Shown one piece after another: positions 10,664-19,658 of a stretch of DNA of 64,000 nt (positions within the stretch are counted from its first letter, which is position 1; each line of letters opens with the position of its first letter). A program made the translations under genes and the position numbers. The DNA comes from Wenzhouxiangella sp. (lineage in GTDB: Bacteria > Pseudomonadota > Gammaproteobacteria > Xanthomonadales > Wenzhouxiangellaceae), in NCBI GenBank assembly GCA_007694885.1, contig REEW01000100.1, positions 1 to 64,000 of the forward strand. The letters run 5' to 3'. A model generated the notes under the pieces. That model ran no database searches and had not been told where the DNA came from. It worked only from the letters and a program-made list of their open reading frames with translations.

Positions 10664-12103
10664 ATGAACGACACCTTTCTCTGGCACGACTACGAAACCT
10701 TCGGGGCCGATCCGCGGCGTGACCGGCCGGCCCAATTCGCAGCACTCCGGACCAATGTCGATCTCGAACCGATCGAAGCGCCGCTGGTCGTCTACTGCCG
10801 CCCTGCCGACGACATGCTGCCCCAACCGGCGGCCTGCATGATCACCGGCATCACGCCGCAGCTGGCCCGGCAGCGTGGCGTTCCCGAGCATGAATTCGCC
10901 GGCACCGTCTCCGAGGCGATGAGCCGTCCGGGCACCTGCAGCGTCGGTTACAACAACTTCCGTTTCGACGACGAAGTCACCCGGCATCTGTTCTGGCGCA
11001 ATTTCATCGACCCGTACGCGCGCGAATACGCCAACGGAAACACTCGCTTCGACCTCATCGACCTGACCCGCCTCACCCGCGCCCTGCGTCCGGCCGGACT
11101 GCACTGGCCCGACCGGGATGACGGCACGCCCAGCTTTCGACTCGAAGACCTGGCCCGGGCCAACGGCATGGACACCAGCCGGGCCCACGATGCGCTGGCC
11201 GACGTGGAGGCCACGCTGGGGCTGGCCAGGCTGATCCGATCGGCACAGCCGCGGCTCTGGGAATGGGCGCTGGGTTTGCGCCAGCGCCACCAGGTCGATC
11301 GCCTCCTGCGCTCGGGCAAGCCGCTGCTCCACGCTTCCGCCCGCCTGCCGGCGCAGTGGTGCGCCACAGCCCCGATATTGCCGCTCGGCGAACATCCGCA
11401 GATTCGATCCCAGTGGGTGGTCTGGAATCTTCGCGAAAGCCCGGCCCCGTTTCTGGAGCTCGACGAAGACGAGCTTGCCGACCTGCTGTGGACACCGGCT
11501 GCAGATCTGCCGGAAGGGCGCGAGCGCCTGCCCGTCAAGCTGGTCCGAAGCAATCGCTGTCCGATGCTCTCCCCGATGAGTGTTCTGGATTCGGCCGCGG
11601 CCGACCGCCTGGCAATCGACCCCGGTCGCATCCGTCGGCATGCGCAAGATATCGCCGCGGCAGTCGATTTCCGCGAACGGCTGCTACGACTGTTCCAGCA
11701 GGATCGGGCGCGGTCGACACCCGATCCCGAGATCGATTTATACGGCGGCTTCAGCCCGCGACCCGACCAGGCCCTCCGGGATCGTGTTCGATCCATGACC
11801 GGGCAGGATCTGGCGGCGCTGGGCGAGCCGTTCAGCGATGAACGACTCAACGTCCTGCTGTTTCGCTACCGCGCACGGGGCTGGCCGGAGAGCCTGGACA
11901 GTGCCGAACAGGCGCGCTGGGCCGAGTACCGCCGACGCCGGCTCGTCGACGACCCGGACCTGGCCAGCATCCGCTTGCACGACTACCAGGCTGAAGTCAG
12001 TCGGCTGCTGAGCGAGCATCCCGAAAGACGCCGCCTGCTGGAAGACCTGATGCGCTGGCCGGGGGAAATCGGCTGTCAGAGTCCGGCAACCAGACTTCAA
12101 TGA
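10664..12103 (+). CDS. sbcB: Exodeoxyribonuclease I
   Basis: FLWHDYETFGADPRRDRPAQFA DEDDh motif, GYNNFRFDDEVTRHLFWRN, HDALADVEATLGLARL. Confidence 0.94.
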   Translation: MNDTFLWHDYETFGADPRRDRPAQFAALRTNVDLEPIEAPLVVYCRPADDMLPQPAACMITGITPQLARQRGVPEHEFAGTVSEAMSRPGTCSVGYNNFRFDDEVTRHLFWRNFIDPYAREYANGNTRFDLIDLTRLTRALRPAGLHWPDRDDGTPSFRLEDLARANGMDTSRAHDALADVEATLGLARLIRSAQPRLWEWALGLRQRHQVDRLLRSGKPLLHASARLPAQWCATAPILPLGEHPQIRSQWVVWNLRESPAPFLELDEDELADLLWTPAADLPEGRERLPVKLVRSNRCPMLSPMSVLDSAAADRLAIDPGRIRRHAQDIAAAVDFRERLLRLFQQDRARSTPDPEIDLYGGFSPRPDQALRDRVRSMTGQDLAALGEPFSDERLNVLLFRYRARGWPESLDSAEQARWAEYRRRRLVDDPDLASIRLHDYQAEVSRLLSEHPERRRLLEDLMRWPGEIGCQSPATRLQ

Positions 12104-12138
12104 CTTGGCGACGAATAGTGAAGTAGTTTTTGGGGTTG

Positions 12139-12147
12139 TTATACACA
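12139..12147 (+). promoter_or_regulatory. DnaA box (TTATACACA)
   Basis: Exact match to the TTATNCACA consensus. Confidence 0.65.
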
Positions 12148-12214
12148 ACTGACTGATTCCCGAATTGACACTTTCATGACAGCAGCCAGCCCCGCCCGGG
12201 CGCCGCCATGAAAG

Positions 12215-12262
12215 CATAACCATCTGATATATATAGCTTTAAATTACTGTATAAGAAATGAC
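12215..12262. other. AT-rich tract in a GC-rich window
   Basis: cataaccatctgatatatatagctttaaattactgtataagaaatgac, lying between DnaA boxes. Confidence 0.7.
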
Positions 12263-12313
12263 CAATTCGGCGAAGAGCCGACAGCCGCCCGCTTCGATCC
12301 AGACTGCCCACAA

Positions 12314-12340
12314 GCTTATCCACAGCTTGTGTGGATAAGC
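12314..12340. promoter_or_regulatory. Inverted pair of perfect DnaA boxes (TTATCCACA / TGTGGATAA)
   Basis: GCTTATCCACA-gcttg-TGTGGATAAGC; 11-bp perfect arms, boxes at 12316-12324 (+) and 12330-12338 (-). Confidence 0.7.
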
Positions 12341-12354
12341 CCACGGTGCGTCGT

Positions 12355-12666
12355 TCAGTAACCGGTGGTAGCCGCCGAATAACGACACGCATCCTGGGCC
12401 ATGCCCTCCAGGGACAGCTGCGCGGTTTCCGTTCTTTCGGCTCGGTCCAGGAGGTCGGCGGCAGCGGACCGGCGATCGCCGCGCAGCGATCGCTTGAGCA
12501 GGCGATCGCTGCGCGGTGATACGAATTCGACCACGCTGCCGTCTTCGAAGCGCAACATCAGAACAACCGGAGGCTCACCGGCCTTGCCGGGGCGCGCGAT
12601 TACGCCGCTGATTGTTCGACCGACAATCTCCTCGCGAAGCTGGCGCGGGCTGGAAGTGGATGTCAT
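12355..12666 (-). CDS. Hypothetical protein, 103 aa
   Basis: ORF with good SD (TAGGAG about 8 nt before ATG); MTSTSSPRQLREEIVGRTISGVIARPGKAGEPPVVLMLRFEDGSVVEFVSPRSDR. Confidence 0.6.
   Translation of the reverse strand: MTSTSSPRQLREEIVGRTISGVIARPGKAGEPPVVLMLRFEDGSVVEFVSPRSDRLLKRSLRGDRRSAAADLLDRAERTETAQLSLEGMAQDACRYSAATTGY
12475..12520. repeat. Inverted repeat, 19-bp arms with 18/19 identity, containing GCGATCGC octamers
   Basis: ATCGCCGCGCAGCGATCGC-ttgagcag-GCGATCGCTGCGCGGTGAT. Confidence 0.85.
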
Positions 12667-12894
12667 GGCAAATCTCCTACAGGTTTTTACGCTCTATACC
12701 CTCATTCAAACAGGTCGCTTTCTCAAAACCTGATAAGCAGGAAACCGCGCTGGAAAAGGGGGCCAATCGCACGCATCGACGCGGCGTTTGACGACTGCGC
12801 AGATCGGGTTGAAGTTTTTACGCTTTGTCCTGACGCCGGCGAGCCGTCCGGCGTCGAACCAAGCATCCACAATCAACCTTTGGAGAATACCGAC

Positions 12895-13176
12895 ATGATC
12901 AACAAAACCATTGCTGCCCTTTTCCTCGCTATCGCCCTGGCCGGCTTCGCCATCGCCGAGCAGGCTCCGGTCAACATCAACAGCGCAACGGCAGAGGAAC
13001 TGGCCGAGGCCCTGACCGGCGTCGGCCATGCCCGGGCCGAAGCCATCGTCGCCTATCGCGAAGAAAACGGGCCGTTCGGCCACATCGACGAACTGGTCAA
13101 CGTCAGCGGTATCGGTCTGGCAACCGTCGACCGCAACCGGGACCGCATTGCCCTGGAAGAGACGGCCGGGGAATAG
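12895..13176 (+). CDS. ComEA-like helix-hairpin-helix protein with signal peptide
   Basis: Signal peptide, then VNINSATAEELAEALTGVGHARAEAIVAYREENGPFGHIDELVNVSGIG. Confidence 0.88.
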   Translation: MINKTIAALFLAIALAGFAIAEQAPVNINSATAEELAEALTGVGHARAEAIVAYREENGPFGHIDELVNVSGIGLATVDRNRDRIALEETAGE

Positions 13177-13196
13177 CCGGCAGCTGAACCGGTCAA

Positions 13197-13228
13197 CGGA
13201 GCCACCGGCCCAGGCGCCGGTGGCTCCG
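13197..13228. terminator. Strong bidirectional stem-loop between convergent genes
   Basis: CGGAGCCACCGGC-ccaggc-GCCGGTGGCTCCG; 13-bp perfect stem. Confidence 0.7.
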
Positions 13229-13242
13229 ATATCGTTCGACAA

Positions 13243-14163
13243 TCAGCCGGAAAGATCTTCGGCCCGCACCCCTCCACTACCCCGGTAACGCAGCTCGCCG
13301 GCCTCCACCTGCACGTCCAGCCGATTCTCCGGCGGCGGCAGCGGGCACGTGGTGTAGGCATTGAAGGCGCAAGGCGGGTTGTAGGCGCGATTGAAATCCA
13401 GCTCTACGCGCCCCTCCTCGGGAAGATCGGAATACAGAAACCGGCCCAGGCCGTAGGTCGAGCGGCCAGAGGTCCGGTCGGCAAAGATGAAGAACAGCTC
13501 ATCGTCCGCGGCCAGAGCTTCCAGACTGTAGGTCCGGCCACCGAATTCGAACACGGCGCGACCCGGATTGGCTTGATCACGCAGTTCTCCAAGGACATCG
13601 GCGATCGGGATGGTCGAGCCTTCCGGATGCGGCTCCCAGCGGGCATCAATCCGCCAGTCGGGGTCGAATTCGAAATAGTCCAGGCCCAGAAACTCACGCC
13701 GGGTGACCGCTTCGCTGTCGCGCGCGCGCAAGACCAGCCGGTCGCCGCGGCGGGCGATTTCGAACCAGCCGGTTCCGGCATGAACCCGGGTGGCCGGTTC
13801 CTCGCCGCCAACCACCAGTTCGCGCCGCGAGGGCACCGGCGCGTCCTCGATCAATACCTCCGCTCCGGGTTCTGGTTCGAACCAGGCACGAGGACCCTCC
13901 ACGACCACATCCCCCCAGTGTTCCGGCCCTGACGGCAAGCGGACGGGCTTGTCGTTGGCCGAACCGACCGCCCAGGTGCCGTCTCCCAGAAACTCCAGCG
14001 CGACCAGGCTCAGCCATCCGAACGGTGCTGTCAGGCGCTCCAGCCTCTGTTCACGCCACTCCAGCGCGGCCGCCTCCCCATCATCGGCGTGCACGGCCAG
14101 CGCCGGCAGGAGCGAGCCCAGCAGGACCAGCAACATCACTCGACTCTTTCTAGGCACGACCAT
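13243..14163 (-). CDS. DUF1684 domain-containing secreted protein
   Basis: FEFGGRTYSLEALAADDELFFIFADRTSGRSTYGLGRFLYSDLP...LDFNRAYNPPCAFNAYTTCPLPPPENRL; signal peptide at N-terminus. Confidence 0.85.
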   Translation of the reverse strand: MVVPRKSRVMLLVLLGSLLPALAVHADDGEAAALEWREQRLERLTAPFGWLSLVALEFLGDGTWAVGSANDKPVRLPSGPEHWGDVVVEGPRAWFEPEPGAEVLIEDAPVPSRRELVVGGEEPATRVHAGTGWFEIARRGDRLVLRARDSEAVTRREFLGLDYFEFDPDWRIDARWEPHPEGSTIPIADVLGELRDQANPGRAVFEFGGRTYSLEALAADDELFFIFADRTSGRSTYGLGRFLYSDLPEEGRVELDFNRAYNPPCAFNAYTTCPLPPPENRLDVQVEAGELRYRGSGGVRAEDLSG

Positions 14164-15580
14164 AGATATCCTCCAGGCGCTCGATGTCGTCCTCACCAAA
14201 ATAAGATCCGGTCTGCACCTCGATGATATGGACCTCGTCATCGCCCTTGTTTTCCAGGCGATGCAGCTGGCCGGCGGCTATGCGCGTCGTCCCGCCCGGC
14301 CCGAGCAGCATCTCCTCGTCATCGATTCGCACCGTCGCCATGCCGGCAACGACCGTCCAGTGCTCGCTGCGATGCTGATGGCGCTGCAGCGACAACACAC
14401 CACCCGGACGAACCACAAGCCGTTTGACCTTGCAGTCCAGAGCGTCCTCGAGCACCGTGTAGTTGCCCCAGGGCCGATGCACCGTCCGGTGATAGGTTGC
14501 CGACTCGTGCTGGGTACGGCTGAGTTCTTCGACCACGGCCTTGACGTCCTGGGCGCGATCCCGGCCGGCGACCAGCACCGCGTCACCGGTATCGATGATC
14601 AGCAGGTTGTCCACGCCGACAGCGGCAACCAGGCGTTTTTCTCCCTGGACAAAGGTGTTGCTGGCATCGATCAGGACCGCCTCGCCGCGCACCCGGTTGC
14701 CGAGTGCGTCGCTCTCGTAGAGCTCGCTGATCGCCTGCCATGAACCGATATCGCTCCAGCCGCACGACACGGGTACGACGGCTCGGTGGTCGGCCTTCTC
14801 CATCACGGCAAAATCGATGGAGTCGGCCCGTACCTGCGCGAAGGCAGCTGAATCCAGCTCCACCGGCTCGGCGCCCCGATCGCTTTGCTCCCAGGCCCGA
14901 TCAACACTCTGACGGATATCGGGCGCATGCTGTTCTAGGGCGTCCAGCACCGCTTCGGCCTTGAAACAGAACATCCCGCCATTCCAGAGGTAGCGTCCGG
15001 ATTCGTAGTAGCGACGGGCGGTTTCCTCGTCCGGTTTCTCCACGAAAGCGTCAATGATCCGACCACCGCCTGCCAGCTCGGCCCCGGCACGAATGTAGCC
15101 GTAGCCGGTTTCGGCATGGGTCGGGCTGATACCAAGACAGGTCAGCCAGTCTGCCGAGGCCAGCTGTGCTGCCTGCGTGACGGCCTGCTCGAAAGCCTGC
15201 TGATCACGAACCAGGTGATCGGCCGGAAGCACCAGCATCAGGGCATCGGTGCCGAAACGTTCGCGAACCCACAGAGCAGCCGCCGCGATGGCCGGGGCCG
15301 TGTTGCGGCCCGACGGCTCGAGCAGAAAGTGATGCCGGCCCTGCGTGGTCGTTTCCCGGTACAGATCGCGGGTCAGAAAATAATGATCACGACCGGTCAC
15401 GGTCAACGTTGTATCTGCATCGGCCACTTTCAGCGCACGCTCCAGCGTGCTTCCGGCCAGGGTCCGGCCGTCGGCCAGGCGCATGAACGGTTTGGGGTGC
15501 GCCTTGCGCGAGACTGGCCAGAGACGGGTTCCGGCTCCACCGGAAAGAATCACGGGAATCAGCATGTTCGGGATTTCCAT
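14150..15580 (-). CDS. manC: Mannose-1-phosphate guanylyltransferase/mannose-6-phosphate isomerase
   Basis: PVILSGGAGTRLWPVSRKAHPKPFM; FVEKPDEETA; cupin C-terminus RPWGNYTVLED...LSLQRHQHRSEHWTVVAG. Confidence 0.94.
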   Translation of the reverse strand: MEIPNMLIPVILSGGAGTRLWPVSRKAHPKPFMRLADGRTLAGSTLERALKVADADTTLTVTGRDHYFLTRDLYRETTTQGRHHFLLEPSGRNTAPAIAAAALWVRERFGTDALMLVLPADHLVRDQQAFEQAVTQAAQLASADWLTCLGISPTHAETGYGYIRAGAELAGGGRIIDAFVEKPDEETARRYYESGRYLWNGGMFCFKAEAVLDALEQHAPDIRQSVDRAWEQSDRGAEPVELDSAAFAQVRADSIDFAVMEKADHRAVVPVSCGWSDIGSWQAISELYESDALGNRVRGEAVLIDASNTFVQGEKRLVAAVGVDNLLIIDTGDAVLVAGRDRAQDVKAVVEELSRTQHESATYHRTVHRPWGNYTVLEDALDCKVKRLVVRPGGVLSLQRHQHRSEHWTVVAGMATVRIDDEEMLLGPGGTTRIAAGQLHRLENKGDDEVHIIEVQTGSYFGEDDIERLEDIYGRA

Positions 15581-16452
15581 TCATTCAGGCATTGACTCAG
15601 CGCCTGCTCGATTGTTGGAACCGGATGACCGACCAGAGTTTCCAGGGCACTTGGGTCAAGTACCGACCAGCGCGGCCTCTCGGCACGCTGCGGCCACTCC
15701 GACGAGGCGATCGGCTCAATCGCAACAGGCTGCTCCACCAGACCCCGTTCAAGTGCCATCGTTACCGCAGTTTGGGCGAATTCGTACCAGCTCAACCGGC
15801 CTCGACTGACCGCATGGAGGGTCCGCGAGCTCGCTGTCATGGTACCGCTTTGCAGCACGGCTTTCGTCATTTGCGCCAGACTGCCTGCCCAGGTGGGTGA
15901 GCCGATCTGATCACTGACCACGCGCAAGTCCTCACCGCGGGCAGCGCGGCCGATGATCGCACTCAAGAAGTTTCCCGGCAGGGAACTGTACAGCCAGGCG
16001 GTGCGCAGGATGATCGCCCGCGCCCCCGACGCCCGGATGGCGTTCTCTCCGGCCAGCTTGGTCTGTCCGTAGACGCTGACCGGGGCAGTAGCATCTTCCT
16101 CGGTCCAGGCACGCCCCGGACTGCCGCTGAATACGTAATCGGTAGAGTAATGAACGAGCACAGCACCGTGTCCAAGGCACCATTGGGCCAACTGGCCAGG
16201 CAGCCAATGATTCAGCATCCGGGCCGCGTCAACCTGGTCTTCGGCCGCATCGACTCCGGTCCAGGCGGCAGGATTGACCACGATATCAGGCTGCACTTCG
16301 CGCAATAGCCGTTGCAGCGCATCGGGGTCGGTCAGATCACAAGGGTATGCTCCAGTATTCCGGCTGCTTGTGACCAGCTCACCCATGCCACCCAGGCGGG
16401 GCTCCAGGTGCCGGCCGAGCTGACCGTTGGCCCCGGTCAGCAGCACTCTCAC
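15559..16452 (-). CDS. rfbD: dTDP-4-dehydrorhamnose reductase
   Basis: LLTGANGQLGRHL, STDYVFSG, YGQTKLAGENAI; rml cluster. Confidence 0.93.
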   Translation of the reverse strand: MRVLLTGANGQLGRHLEPRLGGMGELVTSSRNTGAYPCDLTDPDALQRLLREVQPDIVVNPAAWTGVDAAEDQVDAARMLNHWLPGQLAQWCLGHGAVLVHYSTDYVFSGSPGRAWTEEDATAPVSVYGQTKLAGENAIRASGARAIILRTAWLYSSLPGNFLSAIIGRAARGEDLRVVSDQIGSPTWAGSLAQMTKAVLQSGTMTASSRTLHAVSRGRLSWYEFAQTAVTMALERGLVEQPVAIEPIASSEWPQRAERPRWSVLDPSALETLVGHPVPTIEQALSQCLNEWKSRTC

Positions 16453-16997
16453 GCGGGCAACCGCTCGTGCCCAAGCGTGGCCAGGGGCGGCGCAGCCTGA
16501 TCCTTGCCCGACAATCCGGCCGGGTTCAGTGGCCAGTTGATTCCGATGTCGGGATCATCCCAGGCAATCGCGGCGTCGCAATCGGGCCGGTAAGGGCGCG
16601 TACAAAGGTAGTTGAAGGTCGCCTGCTCGCTAAGCACCTGGAACCCATGGGCGAAGCCTTCGGGGATCCACAACTGCTGGTGGCGCTCGCTATCGAGCTC
16701 AACGGACGTCCAGCGGCCAAAATCGGGCGAGCCGGGGCGAATATCCACGGCCACGTCGAAAACCCGTCCCGCGCTCACCCAGACCAGCTTGCCTTGCGGT
16801 TCCGGCCACTGATAATGCAGTCCTCTGAGCACCCCACGGGTAGAACACGACGCATTGGCCTGAACGAAATCCGGGCCGATCCCGTGCTCGGCGTAGCGTT
16901 CTGCGCGCCAGGTCTCCAAAAACCAGCCGCGCTTGTCGCCGAACAGCGTCGGGGTGATCAAAAGAACCTCCGACAGGTCGGTGGCCTCGACTTTCAC
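16449..16997 (-). CDS. rfbC: dTDP-4-dehydrorhamnose 3,5-epimerase
   Basis: [50 protein letters not shown]. Confidence 0.95.
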   Translation of the reverse strand: MKVEATDLSEVLLITPTLFGDKRGWFLETWRAERYAEHGIGPDFVQANASCSTRGVLRGLHYQWPEPQGKLVWVSAGRVFDVAVDIRPGSPDFGRWTSVELDSERHQQLWIPEGFAHGFQVLSEQATFNYLCTRPYRPDCDAAIAWDDPDIGINWPLNPAGLSGKDQAAPPLATLGHERLPA

Positions 16998-17908
16998 GGG
17001 CCGATCCGGTGATCGGCGATCATGCGCAGATAATCTCCGTATCCGGATGACGCCAGCGGTTCGGCCAGGGCCAGGAGCTGATCACGATCGATCCAGCCCT
17101 GGTGGTAGGCGATTTCCTCGGGGCAGGCCACGCGCAACCCCTGGCGCGATTCCAGCGTTTCGATGAAGCTGGCCGCCTGCTGCAAAGAGGCATGGGTGCC
17201 GGTATCCAGCCACGCGTATCCTCGACCCATGCGCTCCACGGTCAGATCGTTGGTGTCCAGGTAGCAGCGGTTGAGGTCGGTGATCTCAAGCTCGCCGCGC
17301 GCCGACGGCTCGAGCCCGGCGGCAAAGTCGCAGGCCCGTTCGTCGTAGAAGTACAGGCCGGTCACGGCGTAATTCGATTTCGGATGGGCCGGCTTTTCTT
17401 CCAGCGAAACCGCCTGACCCTGTTGGTCCATTTCGACCACGCCGTAGCGCTCGGGATCACTGACCCGGTAGCCGAACACGGTTGCACCCCGGCTCCGACC
17501 GGCCGCGCGCGCCAGCAACTCGCGCAAGCCCCCGCCGTGGAAGATATTGTCGCCCAGAATCAGGCAGGAAGGCCCTCCGGCAAGAAAGTCCCGACCGATC
17601 AGGAAGGCCTGGGCCAGGCCACCCGGATGGGGCTGCTCGGCGTAGGTCAGGCGCAGGCCCCACTGGCTGCCATCGCCGAGCAAGGCTCGAAACAAGGGCT
17701 GCTCATGGGGCGTGGTGATCAACAGGATCTCGTCAATCCCGGCCATCATCAGGGTGCTTAGCGGGTAGTAGATCATCGGCTTGTCGTACACCGGCAACAA
17801 CTGCTTGCTGATGACCCGGGTCAGCGGGTAGAGCCGAGTGCCGGAGCCGCCGGCCAGAATGATGCCTTTCCTCTTGATCACGTGCAAACACTCTCTTGCG
17901 GGAATCAC
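16994..17908 (-). CDS. rfbA: Glucose-1-phosphate thymidylyltransferase
   Basis: [41 protein letters not shown]. Confidence 0.96.
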   Translation of the reverse strand: MIPARECLHVIKRKGIILAGGSGTRLYPLTRVISKQLLPVYDKPMIYYPLSTLMMAGIDEILLITTPHEQPLFRALLGDGSQWGLRLTYAEQPHPGGLAQAFLIGRDFLAGGPSCLILGDNIFHGGGLRELLARAAGRSRGATVFGYRVSDPERYGVVEMDQQGQAVSLEEKPAHPKSNYAVTGLYFYDERACDFAAGLEPSARGELEITDLNRCYLDTNDLTVERMGRGYAWLDTGTHASLQQAASFIETLESRQGLRVACPEEIAYHQGWIDRDQLLALAEPLASSGYGDYLRMIADHRIGP

Positions 17909-17985
17909 CCGATCGAAGAAGACTAACGCAGATCCAGACGACAGGGTGGCCGGTCTGAAGGTTGCCGCTCAGGCCTGGTCCGCGC

Positions 17986-19059
17986 TCATCCGCTCGCGTC
18001 AGCGCTTTCCTGCCCCACACCCCTGGAAACGCCGAGCCGCTCTGATCGGTAGCGACCATCGCGAATGCGCTGCCACCAGTCGCGGTTGGCCAGGTACCAG
18101 TCCACCGTCGCGGCCAGGCCGCGGGTGAAGTCCATCGAAGGCTTCCAGCCGAGTTCGGCATGGATGCGCTCGGCGTTGATCGCATAGCGTCGATCATGCC
18201 CCGGGCGATCGGCGACGTATTCGATCAACTCACGGCGCGGACGCGATCCCGGTACGCGCTCGTCAAGCAGATCACACAGCAGATGAACCACGTCCAGGTT
18301 CGCCATTTCGGCGTTGCCGCCGATGTTGTAGACCCGGCCCGGCGCCCCCGCTTCCAGCACGCGCAGGATGGCTCGACAGTGGTCGGTCACGAACAACCAG
18401 TCGCGCCGCTGCTGACCGTCGCCGTAGACCGGCAGGCGCTCACCTTCCAGGGCATTGATCAGCATCAGCGGAATCAGCTTTTCCGGAAACTGGTAAGGCC
18501 CGTAGTTATTGGAGCAATTGGTGATCATGACCGGCAAGCCATAGGTCCGATGCCACGCCCGGGCCAGGTGATCGGCGGCTGCCTTGGAGGCGGCGTAGGG
18601 AGAATTCGGCGCGTAGCGATGCTGTTCGGTAAACGCCGGCTCGTCCGCCCTGAGGGTGCCGTAGACCTCATCGGTGGAAACATGGACGAACCGGAACTCC
18701 GGATGGCCGGCCTGTCGGTAGTTCAGGGCCGCATCAAGCAGGGTCTGGGTGCCGACGACGTTGGTGCGGATGAACGCACCCGGGTCATCGATCGAGCGGT
18801 CGACGTGGCTTTCGGCGGCAAAATGGATCAGAGCGGACGGCTGATGCTCGGAAAACAGGCGGCTGATCAGGCCCGCGTCGCAGATGTCGCCGTGGGTGAA
18901 CCGGTGACGGTCTGGATTCAGCCCGGCCAGGGACTCGCGGTTCCCGGCATAGGTCAGCAGGTCCAGGTTGACCACCGAGTAATCGGTCGCCTCGAGCACG
19001 TGCCGGACGAAATTGCTGCCGATGAATCCGGCACCCCCGGTCACCATCAGTGTGGTCAT
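17986..19059 (-). CDS. rfbB: dTDP-glucose 4,6-dehydratase
   Basis: VTGGAGFIGSNFVRHVLE, HFAAESHVDRSI, STDEVYG, YAASKAAADHL. Confidence 0.96.
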   Translation of the reverse strand: MTTLMVTGGAGFIGSNFVRHVLEATDYSVVNLDLLTYAGNRESLAGLNPDRHRFTHGDICDAGLISRLFSEHQPSALIHFAAESHVDRSIDDPGAFIRTNVVGTQTLLDAALNYRQAGHPEFRFVHVSTDEVYGTLRADEPAFTEQHRYAPNSPYAASKAAADHLARAWHRTYGLPVMITNCSNNYGPYQFPEKLIPLMLINALEGERLPVYGDGQQRRDWLFVTDHCRAILRVLEAGAPGRVYNIGGNAEMANLDVVHLLCDLLDERVPGSRPRRELIEYVADRPGHDRRYAINAERIHAELGWKPSMDFTRGLAATVDWYLANRDWWQRIRDGRYRSERLGVSRGVGQESADASG

Positions 19060-19089
19060 GACATTTTCCCGAAATGGCGATGGATCAGA

Positions 19090-19536
19090 TCAGAACGGAA
19101 TGTCGTCTTCCAGCCCCTCCGGGCTCGGCGCCGGGCTTTTGTTACCCGAATCGGACCGGCTGTAGGAACCGGACGAGTCCTCCATCGATCCGGAACCGCC
19201 ACGGCTGTCGAGCATCTGCATTTCGTTGGCAATGATCTCCGTGGTCCAGCGATCGTTGCCGTCGCGATCCTGCCACTTCCTGGTCTGCAGCCGCCCTTCC
19301 AGGTAGACCTTGCCGCCTTTGCGCAGGTATTCACCGGCGATTTCTGCCAGTTTCCCGAACAGCACCACGCGGTGCCACTCGGTATTTTCGCGTTGTTCTC
19401 CGGACTGACGATCCCGCCAGGCTTCCGAAGTTGCAACCGACAGGTTGGCCACTGCGTTTCCGCCGGCGGTGTGCCTGGTTTCCGGATCCGCGCCCAGATT
19501 GCCGATAAGAATGACTTTGTTGATGCCTCTGGCCAT
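19090..19536 (-). CDS. ssb: Single-stranded DNA-binding protein
   Basis: [42 protein letters not shown]; acidic tip DDIPF. Confidence 0.97.
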   Translation of the reverse strand: MARGINKVILIGNLGADPETRHTAGGNAVANLSVATSEAWRDRQSGEQRENTEWHRVVLFGKLAEIAGEYLRKGGKVYLEGRLQTRKWQDRDGNDRWTTEIIANEMQMLDSRGGSGSMEDSSGSYSRSDSGNKSPAPSPEGLEDDIPF

Positions 19537-19658
19537 TGCGGGAGCGCTCCTGATTCCTGCCGTGAAGTTGAGCAAAAGTCTAGCACAGCAGCCCGCCAGA
19601 TCCGCCATCGTCGATTTCTTGCCGTGCTGTAGGAATCCCGCTCGTATAATTGCAGGCA

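Noticed and set aside
12174-12392. 72-aa minus ORF across the DnaA-box intergenic region
   Set aside because: No recognisable features and overlaps AT-rich non-coding-looking DNA; more likely chance.
17920-17990. TAACGCAGATCCAG and CGCTCATCCGC between rfbA and rfbB as further copies of the aroC-flanking repeat
   Set aside because: Match is short and lacks the 10-bp periodic unit; probably chance.
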